The position numbers and the translations under genes were made by a program. A stretch of 64,000 nucleotides of DNA, taken from NCBI RefSeq assembly GCF_000263855.1, contig NZ_AJWX01000012.1:107048-171047 (forward strand), in the 5' to 3' direction. The notes beneath the pieces are model-generated. The model worked only from the letters and a program-made list of their open reading frames with translations. It ran no database searches and was not told the origin of the DNA. The DNA comes from Pseudomonas sp. M47T1. GTDB lineage: Bacteria; Pseudomonadota; Gammaproteobacteria; Pseudomonadales; Pseudomonadaceae. Positions 35,836 through 48,709 of this stretch are shown here, piece after piece; positions within the stretch are counted from its first letter, which is position 1; every line of letters begins with the position of its first letter.

Positions 35836-36594
35836 TCAGAGGCCCGACAGCCGCTGCTGGTACTCACGTGTGCGGCGGTGGTCGCTGGCATAGCCGCCCC
35901 GGGCGGCCACGGTGCCACCCTGCACGTGGTCCAGGAAGCGGAACAGCCAGGCAGGTGATACGCAGTCGATCCGGTACCCCAGGGCGGCCATGCGCTCTTG
36001 CAAGGCGTAGCCGGGGTTGCGCTGGTCCAGTTGCAGGCGCAGGCCATGCTGCCTGATCAAGCGTACGTCCCATAGGGTGCAGAAACTTTTCAGGTGCTCT
36101 TCGCGCCAGGGCTTGGGCTCGCGTGCCTTGTAGCCCAGCGCCCTGAGGCCGCGGCGGGTGTAGTGCTTGCAGAAACGCGAGGCCAGCCGCCAACCGGTGC
36201 GCAATGCGCCGCGGTCCAGTTGTTCCAGGCAGCCCACCGCGGCGGTTGTCTGCGGGCCGGCACAGCGCGACATCATGCGTTCGAACACGCGGAAGTCATG
36301 GATGAAGGTGTCGGTGTGCAGCAGGAACACGTAGTCGGTGTCGATGCGTTCCAAGGCAAGGTCCAGGGCACGGCCGTGGGCCAAGTGGCCGGCTTCCTTC
36401 ATCGGCGTGTAGCGCTCGATCAGGGTGATCCAGTCCAGGCTGCGCAGGTAGTCGGTGCTGGCGTCGCACGAGTGATTGTCCACCACGTACACGGGCACCG
36501 GCGTGTCGCCCACGCCGGCGCGCAACCGTTCAAGGCAGGTACGGGTCAGGTCGAGGGTCTTGTAGTTGACCAGCACAAGGCTGTAGGTGGGCAT
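35836..36594 (-). CDS. Glycosyltransferase family 2 protein
   Basis: A 252-residue GT-A enzyme without membrane helices. The N-terminal strand YSLVLVNYKTLDLTRTCLERL, VYVVDNHSCDAS and the metal-binding DxD equivalent in YVFLLHTDTFIHDF support GT2. The C-terminal part (KPWREEHLKSF, GYRIDCVSPAWLFRFLDHVQGG) is family-specific. Acceptor and product are unknown. It is a lone gene, with a short gap to the DUF2970 gene (43 bases) on the same strand. Confidence 0.85.
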   Translation of the reverse strand: MPTYSLVLVNYKTLDLTRTCLERLRAGVGDTPVPVYVVDNHSCDASTDYLRSLDWITLIERYTPMKEAGHLAHGRALDLALERIDTDYVFLLHTDTFIHDFRVFERMMSRCAGPQTTAAVGCLEQLDRGALRTGWRLASRFCKHYTRRGLRALGYKAREPKPWREEHLKSFCTLWDVRLIRQHGLRLQLDQRNPGYALQERMAALGYRIDCVSPAWLFRFLDHVQGGTVAARGGYASDHRRTREYQQRLSGL

Positions 36595-36739
36595 GAGGGG
36601 AACCTCGGTCGATGAGAGTGCTCATCGTGAGGCAGGGCGCCTTACAGGCATTTCGCAGGCACCTAAACATAAGTTTAGGCGGCCAGTATCGGCATTGCGT
36701 CGCCGGTGATGCAGCCTGGCGGCAGCTGCTGCAGATGTT

Positions 36740-36795
36740 TCGTAGCAGCAACTGTCTATGTGGGAGCGGTGTAGCTGCCGAAGGCTGCGTCACAG
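36740..36795. repeat. REP fragments of both types
   Basis: GTAGCAGCAACTGTCTATGT, then GTGGGAGCGG (start of a type-A REP) and GTAGCTGCCGAAGGCTGCG (a type-B arm). Each is a single arm without its inverted partner, so this looks like decayed or rearranged REP material. It is just beyond the metH stop. Confidence 0.6.
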
Positions 36796-36808
36796 GCGAG
36801 GCGGTGTG

Positions 36809-40501
<3,693 letters not shown>

Positions 40502-40596
40502 CGGGCTACCTGTCGGGACAAAATCAGAATGAAAGCGAATATTGAAGACGGCAAATAATACCAAACCTGCGCGCTTTTAAACGCTTGTACCTTTTA

Positions 40597-40615
40597 CATG
40601 AATTTCATTCATGTT
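40597..40615. promoter_or_regulatory. MetR-type box between metH and cti
   Basis: ACATGAATTTCATTCATGT is a perfect inverted repeat with a 3-base centre and contains TGAA-N5-TTCA, the MetR consensus of enteric bacteria. It is 96 bases upstream of metH and 59 bases upstream of cti. MetR control of metH is established in enterics; here it is inferred. Confidence 0.6.
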
Positions 40616-40673
40616 TAAGGAGGCTCGCTACCGGTAGAATTGCCACAGCTCAATACACTCAGGACCCCGCCCC

Positions 40674-42968
40674 ATGCTGCGTCGTTTCGTTGCTGCCGCC
40701 GTCATGCTGTTTGCCTGCCTGACTGCGCACGCGCAAGACCCTGTCGCCAGCGCGGCGATTTCCTATACCCGTGACATCCAGCCGATTCTCACCGAGAAGT
40801 GCGTGGCCTGCCATGCCTGCAACGACGCTGCTTGCCAGCTCAACCTGGGCAGCGCCGAGGGCGCTACCCGTGGCGCCAGCAAGGTCCCGGTGTACCAGGG
40901 CGACCGCAGCACAGCCGTGGCGCCCACGCGCATTTTCTACGACGCCCAGGGCCAGGATGAATGGCGCCGCAAGGGCTTCTACTCAGTGCTCGACGCCCAG
41001 GGCAGCCAGGCTGCGCTGATGGCGCGCATGCTGGAGCTGGGGCACAACAACCCGCTGGCGCCCAACTCCAAGCTGCCGGACAACATCATGCTGGGCCTGA
41101 ACCGTACCAACATGTGCCCCATGCCCGGCGAATTCGACGCCTATGCGGCGGCCCATGTGCACGAAGGCATGCCCCTGGGCGTGACCGGCCTCACCGATGC
41201 CCAGTACGTCACCGTGCGCCGCTGGATCGCCGCCGGTGCGCCGGTGGACCAGCAGGCCGTCAAGGCCAGCCCCAGGGAAGCTGCGCAGACCGCCGAATGG
41301 GAAGCGCTGCTCAACCGTCCCGGCTCCACCGAGGCGCTGGTGGCGCGCTGGCTGTACGAGCACTTGTTCCTGGCGCACATCTATTTTGTAGGCGGTGAGC
41401 CGGGTCACTTCTTCCAGTGGGTCCGTTCGCGCACGCCCAGCGGCCGGCCCATCGACCTGATCGCCACGCGGCGCCCCGACGATGACCCCGGCTCGGTGTT
41501 CTATTACCGGCTGATGGCGGTGCAGGGCGTGATCGTGCACAAGACCCACATCACCTACCCGATGGGGCCGGACAAGCTCAAGCGCGTCAAGCAGCTGTTC
41601 TACAGCGGCGACTGGCACGCCACCTCGTTGCCCGGCTACGGCCCGCAACACCGGGCCAACCCGTTCGAGACTTTCCAGCAGATCCCGGCGGTCGCCCGCT
41701 ACCAGTTCATGCTCGATAACGCCGAGTACTTCGTGCGCACCTTTATCCGCGGGCCGGTGTGCCGCGGGCAGATTGCGACCGACGTGATCCGCGACCATTT
41801 CTGGGCGTTTTTCCAGGAGCCGGCCCACGATCGCTACATCACCGACGCGGCCTACCGGGCCAAGGCCACGCCGCTGCTGGCCATGCCCGGCCAGGACGAC
41901 AACGTCGGCAGCATCCTGTCGCTGTGGCTGTCCTACCGCGACAAGCGCAATGCCTATGAAGACCTGCGTCGCGACGCCTACGCCGACATGCCACCGGCCA
42001 GCTGGGCCACCCTGTGGGCCGGTAACGACAACGCGCTGCTGAGCGTTTTCCGTCACTTCGACAGCGCCTCGGTGACCAAGGGCCTGATCGGCGACGTGCC
42101 CACCACGATGTGGCTGTTCGACTATCCGCTGCTGGAGCGCACCTATTACCAGTTGGCGGTGAACTTCGATGTCTATGGCAACGTTGCGCACCAGGCGCAG
42201 ACACGCTTGTACTTCGACCTGATCCGAAATGGTGCGGAAATCAACTTCCTGCGCCTGATGCCCGCTGATAAGCGCGGCAAGATCCTCGACAGTTGGTACC
42301 AGAACAGCGGCAAGGTAAAGATGTGGCTGGATTACCAGAGCATCGATACCAGTACGCCCAGCGGCCTGGTGCTAAACGAGCACGACCCAAAGCGCGATTT
42401 CGGCCTCAAGTTGATCCAGCGCGCGGGCACGCTGAACGCCAGCCCCGATCCGATCAACCGTTGCACCGGCGCCTATTGCTCGCGAGACGGCATCAGCGAG
42501 GAATTCAAGAACGTCGAGCAGTCGCTCAGCCGTCTGGTGTCGCGGCCAGAAGCCGGGCTGCCGGTCATCGACCACATGCCCGAAGCCACCATGCTGCGTA
42601 TCCAGGGCAAGAGCGGGCGCATGGTCTACAGCCTGCTGCGCAACCGCGCGCACACCAACGTGGCGTTCCTGCTGGGCGAGGCCTACCGCTACATTCCGGG
42701 GCTGGACAGCCTGACTCTGTGGCCGGGCGTGCTCAGCAGCTACCCCAACTTCATGTTCAATATCCCCGCCGATGAAGTGCCGCAGTTCGTCGACGCCATG
42801 CAGGCCTCGAAAGACCAGGCCAGCTTCGACAAGATCGTCCAGCGCTGGGGCGTGCGGCGCACCAACCCGCAGTTCTGGGATTTCTTCCATGACTTGACGC
42901 GCTACATCCAGGAGACCGATCCGCAAGAGGCGGGGGTTCTGGACATGAATCGGTATGAGAACCTGTAA
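40674..42968 (+). CDS. cti: Fatty acid cis/trans isomerase (periplasmic heme protein)
   Basis: Turns cis-unsaturated membrane fatty acids into trans forms during solvent or heat stress. The 764-residue product has a signal peptide (AAAVMLFACLTAHA) and a cytochrome c-type heme motif C43-V-A-C46-H47, which mutant studies in P. putida show to be needed. It continues CNDAACQLNLGSAEGATRG, FYSVLDAQG and LNRTNMCPMPGEF, with the typical C-terminus QSLSRLVSRPEAGLPVIDHMPEATMLRI. Its position divergent to metH is the usual one in pseudomonads. Confidence 0.95.
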   Translation: MLRRFVAAAVMLFACLTAHAQDPVASAAISYTRDIQPILTEKCVACHACNDAACQLNLGSAEGATRGASKVPVYQGDRSTAVAPTRIFYDAQGQDEWRRKGFYSVLDAQGSQAALMARMLELGHNNPLAPNSKLPDNIMLGLNRTNMCPMPGEFDAYAAAHVHEGMPLGVTGLTDAQYVTVRRWIAAGAPVDQQAVKASPREAAQTAEWEALLNRPGSTEALVARWLYEHLFLAHIYFVGGEPGHFFQWVRSRTPSGRPIDLIATRRPDDDPGSVFYYRLMAVQGVIVHKTHITYPMGPDKLKRVKQLFYSGDWHATSLPGYGPQHRANPFETFQQIPAVARYQFMLDNAEYFVRTFIRGPVCRGQIATDVIRDHFWAFFQEPAHDRYITDAAYRAKATPLLAMPGQDDNVGSILSLWLSYRDKRNAYEDLRRDAYADMPPASWATLWAGNDNALLSVFRHFDSASVTKGLIGDVPTTMWLFDYPLLERTYYQLAVNFDVYGNVAHQAQTRLYFDLIRNGAEINFLRLMPADKRGKILDSWYQNSGKVKMWLDYQSIDTSTPSGLVLNEHDPKRDFGLKLIQRAGTLNASPDPINRCTGAYCSRDGISEEFKNVEQSLSRLVSRPEAGLPVIDHMPEATMLRIQGKSGRMVYSLLRNRAHTNVAFLLGEAYRYIPGLDSLTLWPGVLSSYPNFMFNIPADEVPQFVDAMQASKDQASFDKIVQRWGVRRTNPQFWDFFHDLTRYIQETDPQEAGVLDMNRYENL

Positions 42969-43098
42969 CCCCTGAGCTTCGGTGGGTGTGCGTGAACCGC
43001 CCGTCAATCAGGATGACCTTTGCCCCTTTTTTGCAGTCGGACCCTGTGAGAGTGCACCGAAAGTGCGCACGGTCAGATTTCAGAAAAGGCGGTAAACA

Positions 43099-44121
43099 AT
43101 GCTGATTTCGCTTCAAGCCCTCCGGGCCCTGGCAGCCTGGACGGTTGTCTGCCATCACTTCATGCAGATCTTTTTCGACTTCCATGCCAGCGGCCCCATC
43201 GGCCAATTCTTCGTTGATCGCGGCGCTGTGGGCGTGGATATTTTCTTCGTCATCAGCGGGCTGGTGATTTACCTCTCCACCCAGGATAAGGACATGCCCG
43301 CGGGGCGTTTCCTGCTCAACCGTGCCATCCGCATCGTGCCCGCCTACTGGTTCTACACCCTGCTGATGGGCCTGATGATCGTCGCCGTCGGCCAGCAGAT
43401 GCCGCACCAAGTGGTGGACCTGCCGCATTTCATTCTGTCGCTGCTGTTCATCCCCTCGGAAAACCCTGGTGGCTATGGCCTGTACCCCACTTTGAACGTG
43501 GGTTGGACGCTGAATTATGAGATGTTCTTTTATCTGATGTTCTCGCTGGTATTCGTGGTGCCCAAGCGGCATCGTCCTTTAGTCGTAGGCCTGGCCCTGT
43601 TCGCGGTGTGCGAGATGGTCAGCCATTACGGTGTGCTCAGCCGCTTCTACGCCAACAACATCATCTACGAGTTCCTGTTGGGTATCGGCATCGGCTGGGC
43701 TTATCGCCGCGGTTGGATCCCCCGGGCCCTGTGGGTGCCTCTGGTGGTCATCGCCGCGTCCCTGGTGGCGATTTACAACCTGCCGGCCAGCGATCGCCTG
43801 CTCAACTGGGGCGTGCCCAGTGCGTTGATTGTGTTGAGCTGCGTGGCCATGGAACCGTGGTTCAAGGGCAATCGCCTGCTCAAGACCCTCGGCGACTGCT
43901 CCTATTCGGTGTACCTGATCCATGTGCTGGTGCTGTATACCGGCTGGTTCGCCAGCGAGCGGCTGAATATCAACCCCTACCTGGTGTTCGCCGTGTGCGT
44001 GCCGGTCATTGCGCTGATGTCCTGGGCCAGTTACGTGTGGATCGAAACCCGTTTGTACCGGCGCATGAAGGGCTGGGCGGAGGCGCGTTTGGCGCCAGTG
44101 ACCGAACGCTCCATATCCTGA
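43099..44121 (+). CDS. Acyltransferase 3 family membrane protein
   Basis: A 340-residue multi-pass membrane protein of the acyltransferase 3 family. It begins MLISLQALRALAAWTVVCHHF with the conserved RALA and catalytic His region, and has GAVGVDIFFVISGLVIYLST, RFLLNRAIRIVPAYWFYTLL and VGWTLNYEMFFYLMFSL, all typical. About ten helices. Members acetylate or succinylate surface glycans; the acceptor here is unknown. AAGGCGG precedes the ATG. It sits alone between cti and nfuA. Confidence 0.9.
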   Translation: MLISLQALRALAAWTVVCHHFMQIFFDFHASGPIGQFFVDRGAVGVDIFFVISGLVIYLSTQDKDMPAGRFLLNRAIRIVPAYWFYTLLMGLMIVAVGQQMPHQVVDLPHFILSLLFIPSENPGGYGLYPTLNVGWTLNYEMFFYLMFSLVFVVPKRHRPLVVGLALFAVCEMVSHYGVLSRFYANNIIYEFLLGIGIGWAYRRGWIPRALWVPLVVIAASLVAIYNLPASDRLLNWGVPSALIVLSCVAMEPWFKGNRLLKTLGDCSYSVYLIHVLVLYTGWFASERLNINPYLVFAVCVPVIALMSWASYVWIETRLYRRMKGWAEARLAPVTERSIS

Positions 44122-44181
44122 CAAAAATACTGGGACTTTGTGCCGCGCCCGGTTTGGCGTAAACTGCGGGCAAGTCTGTGA

Positions 44182-44775
<594 letters not shown>

Positions 44776-44794
44776 GGCGTACGCTGCGACCCCG

Positions 44795-44826
44795 AAAAAC
44801 GGCGCCCCGTGAGCGCCGTTTTTTTA
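44795..44826 (+). terminator. Rho-independent terminator after nfuA
   Basis: AACGGCGC and GCGCCGTT form an 8-bp stem with a CCCGTGA loop, followed by seven T's. It begins about 20 bases after the nfuA stop. Confidence 0.9.
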
Positions 44827-44871
44827 TGCCGCCAGCTTTTGCCGGCGAAAACCCCTGTAAAAAAATTCAGG

Positions 44872-45843
44872 TCAACCAAAGCGCTCGGCATAGTCCTGCG
44901 GGCTGATGCCCAGCGCCTTGTGAAAGCTGCGCCGAAGGCTTTCCGGATGGCCGAAGCCGCACAGCCGCGCCACGCTTTGCACCGAGGCCTGGCCGCCATG
45001 CAGCAGGGCGCGAGCCGATTCCAGGCGCACCTGCTCCACGTAGCGGGCCGGGGTGGTGCCCAGTTCGGCCATGAACACCCGGTACAGGCTGCGCGGCGCC
45101 ATGCAGGCGCGGTCGGCCAGGGTGTCCAGCGACAGGTCCTGCCCCAGATTCGCTGGTATCCACTCCAGCAAGGCCGACAGCCTTGGCGCCCGGGAAGCCT
45201 CAGGCGCCAGGTGGGCACTGAATTGCGCCTGGTCGCCTGGCCGCTTGAGGAACATCACCAGCCGCCGCGCCACCGCCAGCGCAACGGGGCGGCCCAGGTC
45301 GTCTTCCACCAGCGCCAACGCCAGGTCGATACCTGCCGTGACCCCCGCCGACGTGAATAAATGCGGCGCCTGGGGTGAGTAGGTGTGCAGTCGCTCGCCT
45401 TGCACGTCAACGCGCGCGAACGCTTTCAGCGCCGCCACGTCGGCCCAGTGAGTGGTGGCGCAATGGCCGTCGAGCAGGCCGGCATGGGCCAGGATCAGCG
45501 CGCCCGAGCACACCGAGCCCAGGCGCCGGACGCGCGGTTCAGCCTCGCGCAGCCATTGCAGCAACGGTTGATGGTCCAACAGCGCGGTTTCGCCACGGCC
45601 ACCGGGAACCAGCAGCGTGTCCAGGGTGGCCGGGTCGACTTCGGCCCAGGCCTGTTCGGCGTGCAGGGCAAAGCCTGCCGACGTCACCACCGGGCCAGCC
45701 TGCTCGCCCAGCAGGTGCAGGGCGTAGGCGGGCGGCAGGCCCAGGCGCGCGCGCTCTTCATTGGCCGAGGCAAACACCTGCAGCGGGCCGGTGATGTCCA
45801 GGCTCATGACCTGGGGGTAGATCAGGCAGGCGATGTGGCGCAT
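44872..45843 (-). CDS. GlxA-family AraC-type transcriptional regulator
   Basis: A 323-residue regulator with a DJ-1/PfpI-like N-terminal domain (IACLIYPQVMSLDITGPLQVF, LLVPGGRGE, GSVCSGALILAHAGLLDG, the Cys elbow) and a C-terminal AraC helix-turn-helix pair (DTLADRACMAPRSLYRVFMAE and SVARLCGFGHPESLRRSFHKALG). AAGGAACC lies upstream. It starts 21 bases after the cobM stop on the same strand, so it may be co-transcribed with cobE-cobM, though GlxA-type proteins usually control amine or amino-acid use. Confidence 0.9.
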   Translation of the reverse strand: MRHIACLIYPQVMSLDITGPLQVFASANEERARLGLPPAYALHLLGEQAGPVVTSAGFALHAEQAWAEVDPATLDTLLVPGGRGETALLDHQPLLQWLREAEPRVRRLGSVCSGALILAHAGLLDGHCATTHWADVAALKAFARVDVQGERLHTYSPQAPHLFTSAGVTAGIDLALALVEDDLGRPVALAVARRLVMFLKRPGDQAQFSAHLAPEASRAPRLSALLEWIPANLGQDLSLDTLADRACMAPRSLYRVFMAELGTTPARYVEQVRLESARALLHGGQASVQSVARLCGFGHPESLRRSFHKALGISPQDYAERFG

Positions 45844-45864
45844 GAGGGTTCCTTGATGGTTACG

Positions 45865-46611
45865 TCAAGGGCGGTACAGGTGGGCGTGGCCAGCACGGTA
45901 CAGCGCCGATTCGCCGAAATTATCTGTACCCAGCACCCGGCCCACCAGGATCAGCGCCGTGCGCCGGAAGCCCTTGGCCGATACTTTGGCTTGTATATCA
46001 TCCAATGTCCCCACCACCCAGTCCTGATCCGGCCAGCTGGCCTTGTGGATCACGGCGATGGGGCAATCGGCGCCGTAATGGGGCAGCAGTTCCACCAGGA
46101 TTTTCGGCAAATGCTGTACACCCAAATGGATGGCCATGGTTGCCCCATGCCGCGCCAGGTCATGCAGCGCCTCGCCTTCAGGCATGGGAGATTTGTCCGC
46201 GTAGCGGGTCAGGATCACCGTCTGCGACACCCCTGGCAAGGTCAGTTCGGCACCCAGTAGCGCGGCACAGGCCGCGGTGGCGGTGACGCCCGGGATCATT
46301 TCGAAGCCGATGCCGCGCTCGCGCAGGCAGCGGATCTGCTCGCCGATGGCGCCGTACAGGCTGGGGTCGCCGGAGTGCACGCGGGCCACGTCCTGGCCTC
46401 GGGCATGGGCGGCGGCCATCAACTCGACGATCTGTTCCAGGTGCAACTCGGCGCTGTTCACCACCTGTTCGGCCTGATGGCCCTCAAGCACGGCGGTCGG
46501 CACCAGGGAGCCGGCGTAGATGATCACCGGGCATTGGCGAATCAGGCGCTGGCCTTTGATGGTGATCAATTCCGGGTCGCCGGGGCCGGCGCCGATGAAG
46601 TAGACGGTCAT
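45865..46611 (-). CDS. cobM: Precorrin-4 C(11)-methyltransferase
   Basis: An AdoMet-dependent methyltransferase of the aerobic B12 pathway. The 248-residue protein begins VYFIGAGPGDPELITIKGQRLI, the standard GPGxPELxTxKG entry of the family, with VIYAGSLVP, VARVHSGDPSLYGAIGEQ, IPGVTATAACAALLGAELT and TRYADKSPMPEGE, which fit CobM rather than CobI or CobJ. AGGA lies upstream. It follows cobE after 55 bases. Confidence 0.94.
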   Translation of the reverse strand: MTVYFIGAGPGDPELITIKGQRLIRQCPVIIYAGSLVPTAVLEGHQAEQVVNSAELHLEQIVELMAAAHARGQDVARVHSGDPSLYGAIGEQIRCLRERGIGFEMIPGVTATAACAALLGAELTLPGVSQTVILTRYADKSPMPEGEALHDLARHGATMAIHLGVQHLPKILVELLPHYGADCPIAVIHKASWPDQDWVVGTLDDIQAKVSAKGFRRTALILVGRVLGTDNFGESALYRAGHAHLYRP

Positions 46612-46666
46612 GAAAAGTCCTGAAAACGGTGGCTGCTTGAATGAAATTCAAGTGGGTTGGCCGTGA

Positions 46667-47062
46667 TTATCCGGGAATCGGGCCCTGTTGTGCCAATGCC
46701 AGTGTGGCCTGGGTGTTTTTCTGGCGGGGGACGAGCAGTTGACTGCCTGGCCCGGCGAGCGCCAGGGCAGCGCTTTCGGCCACGCCGTGGCAGCCGGTGT
46801 GGGTGAAGGCCAGGGCGGACTTGTGGCTGAGTTGGGGTTCGAAGGGGGCCAGTTGGGCGGCGCTGAAGGTGATCAGCGGCAGATTGAGGGTACGGGCCAG
46901 TTCGATCAGGGCGGGTTCGTTGGCTTTGAGGTCGATGGTGGCCAGGCCGGCGAGGTCGGCGCAGGTGAGGTTGTGGTGGGTGAGGGTGGTGTCGAGCAGG
47001 GTGATTAGCTCGGTGATTGGGCAGTTGCGTTGGCAGCCTAGGCCGGCGTAGAGGGTGGGCAT
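46667..47062 (-). CDS. cobE: Cobalamin biosynthesis protein CobE
   Basis: A 131-residue CbiG C-terminal-domain protein. It begins LYAGLGCQRNCPITELITLL (the GxGCRR-like entry, here GCQRN), with ANEPALIELARTLNLPLITF and THTGCHGVAESAALALAG. CobE is needed in the aerobic pathway in P. denitrificans, with an unclear step. AGGAACTC precedes the ATG. Transcribed away from the riboswitch-controlled cobW operon; no B12 riboswitch is visible in front of this gene, but a large palindrome begins 47 bases upstream. Confidence 0.9.
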   Translation of the reverse strand: MPTLYAGLGCQRNCPITELITLLDTTLTHHNLTCADLAGLATIDLKANEPALIELARTLNLPLITFSAAQLAPFEPQLSHKSALAFTHTGCHGVAESAALALAGPGSQLLVPRQKNTQATLALAQQGPIPG

Positions 47063-47108
47063 GGGAGTTCCTGGGGGTGCTTGTCTTGGGTACTCTGGGG
47101 TTCACGAA

Positions 47109-47327
47109 ATCGAGCGCCGCTCTCGCGGCGCTTCGCGGGCAGAGCCCGCTCCCAGGTCTGTTTCGGGCCAATTATGTCTGTAAGATTACCTCGGCCGCCC
47201 TTTGTGCACCTCCACAGATTTGCAGTGAACAAACAAAGCGGACCCGGTGATTTCACAGACATAATTGGCCCGAAACAAACCTGGGAGCGGGCTCTGCCCG
47301 CGAAGCGCCGCGCGGGCGGCGCTCGAT
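47109..47327. repeat. Long near-perfect palindrome containing two type-A REPs
   Basis: Arms 47109-47181 and 47255-47327 (73 bases each) are reverse complements with only a few differences. Each arm holds the REP core GCGGGCAGAGCCCGCTCCCA and then GTTTCGGGCCAATTATGTCTG, which the other REPs here lack. Weaker pairing goes on inward to about TTTGT/ACAAA, leaving roughly 25 unpaired central bases. It fills the divergent gap between cobE and the cobalamin riboswitch. Confidence 0.85.
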
Positions 47328-47363
47328 CCATTGACCTTCCCCCCCACACTGCGTAGCCTTGCA

Positions 47364-47530
47364 CCTTCGAGGTTCTCCGCCCTGCGGAGCCAAGATGGGA
47401 ATGCGGTCCAAGCCGCAGCTGCCCCCGCAACTGTAAGCGGTGTACACCCAGGCAATGCCACTGCGCCGCGCGCGGGAAGGTGCCTGGGTCGGCCACAGGC
47501 CACGCTGCAAGCCAGGAGACCTGCCTCGAA
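47364..47530 (+). promoter_or_regulatory. Cobalamin (AdoCbl) riboswitch
   Basis: The leader of cobW holds the conserved blocks in order: GAGGTTCTCCGCCCTGCGGA, GATGGGAATGCGGTC, GCTGCCCCCGCAACTGTAAG, and the B12 box AAGCCAGGAGACCTGCC near its 3' end. The start of cobW is about 110 bases further on. High B12 should turn down cobW-cobN and following genes; whether by translation block or termination is not clear from sequence. Confidence 0.95.
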
Positions 47531-47638
47531 ACAGACTTCCACTTCAACCGGGCGGGGTGATCCGGTGGCGAATGCACCCGCGTGCCTGGCACCCGCGGTT
47601 CTCGTCCCGTATGCCCGCCCTCCTGCCAAGGGCATCCG

Positions 47639-48706
47639 ATGAAAACACTGGCCAAGCTTCCCGTCACCATCGTCACCGGCTTTCTGGGCTCGGGCAAGAC
47701 CACCTTGCTGCGCCACATGCTGGACAACGCCCAGGGCCGCCGCATCGCGGTGATCGTCAACGAGTTCGGTGAGCTGGGCATCGACGGCGAAATCCTCAAG
47801 CAATGCACCATCGGCTGCACCGAAGAAGAGGCCACCGGCCGCGTCTACGAACTGGCCAACGGCTGCCTGTGCTGCACCGTGCAGGAAGAATTCTTCCCGG
47901 TGATGCGCGAACTGGTTGCGCGCCGTGGCGACCTGGACCACATTCTCATCGAAACCAGTGGCCTGGCCCTGCCCAAGCCTCTGGTGCAAGCCTTCCAGTG
48001 GCCGGAAATCCGCAGCGCCTGCACCGTCGACGCGGTGATCACCGTGGTCGACAGCCCAGCCGTGGCTGCCGGCACCTTCGCCGCGTTCCCGGACCAGGTC
48101 GACGCCCAGCGCAAACTGGACCCCAACCTGGACCACGAGTCGCCGCTGCACGAGCTGTTCGCCGACCAACTGGCCAGCGCCGACCTGGTCATCCTCAACA
48201 AGGCCGACCTTATCGACCCTGAAGCCCTGGCTGCCGTGCGCCGCGAAGTGGCCGAAGAACTGCCGCCAGCGGTAAAAGTCATCGAGGCCAGCAGCGGCCG
48301 CCTGCCGCTGGACGTCTTGCTGGGCCTGGGCGCTGAATCCGAGGAGCACATCGACGGCCGCCTGACCCACCACGATCATCACCATGACGACGATGATCAC
48401 GACGACCACGACCACGATGCCTTCGACTCGATCTCCATCGAGCTGCCGCAAGCATCCGAAGCGCAACTGCTGGATGCCCTGAGCACCCTGGTGGTCAAGC
48501 ACGGCATCCTGCGCGTCAAGGGTTTCGCCGCCATTGCGGGCAAGCCGATGCGCCTGCTGATCCAGGGTGTGGGCACGCGTTTCGACAAGCATTTCGACCG
48601 TGCCTGGGGCGCTGAAGAAGTGCGCAGCACGCGCCTGGTGCTGATTGGCCAGGAGCTGGACGCCGCTTTGCTGGAAAGCCAGCTGCGCGCCGCGCTGAAC
48701 GGTTAA
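47639..48706 (+). CDS. cobW: CobW-type G3E GTPase metallochaperone
   Basis: A 355-residue G3E P-loop GTPase thought to supply cobalt to the chelatase. Walker A is TGFLGSGKTTLL, the metal-binding CxCC is NGCLCCTV, and DLVILNKADLI is the guanine-specificity motif. A His/Asp-rich tail segment (HHDHHHDDDDHDDHDHD) near residues 245-262 can bind metal, and the CobW C-terminal domain follows. The start is the ATG at 47639 with AAGGG upstream; a longer frame to 47582 is not supported. It is the first gene after the riboswitch, with cobN 3 bases later. Confidence 0.95.
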   Translation: MKTLAKLPVTIVTGFLGSGKTTLLRHMLDNAQGRRIAVIVNEFGELGIDGEILKQCTIGCTEEEATGRVYELANGCLCCTVQEEFFPVMRELVARRGDLDHILIETSGLALPKPLVQAFQWPEIRSACTVDAVITVVDSPAVAAGTFAAFPDQVDAQRKLDPNLDHESPLHELFADQLASADLVILNKADLIDPEALAAVRREVAEELPPAVKVIEASSGRLPLDVLLGLGAESEEHIDGRLTHHDHHHDDDDHDDHDHDAFDSISIELPQASEAQLLDALSTLVVKHGILRVKGFAAIAGKPMRLLIQGVGTRFDKHFDRAWGAEEVRSTRLVLIGQELDAALLESQLRAALNG

Positions 48707-48709
48707 GCC

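Noticed and set aside
46608..47171. 187-aa Pro/His/Arg-rich frame over cobE
   Set aside because: It is the out-of-frame reading of cobE and of the palindrome; low complexity and no start signal.
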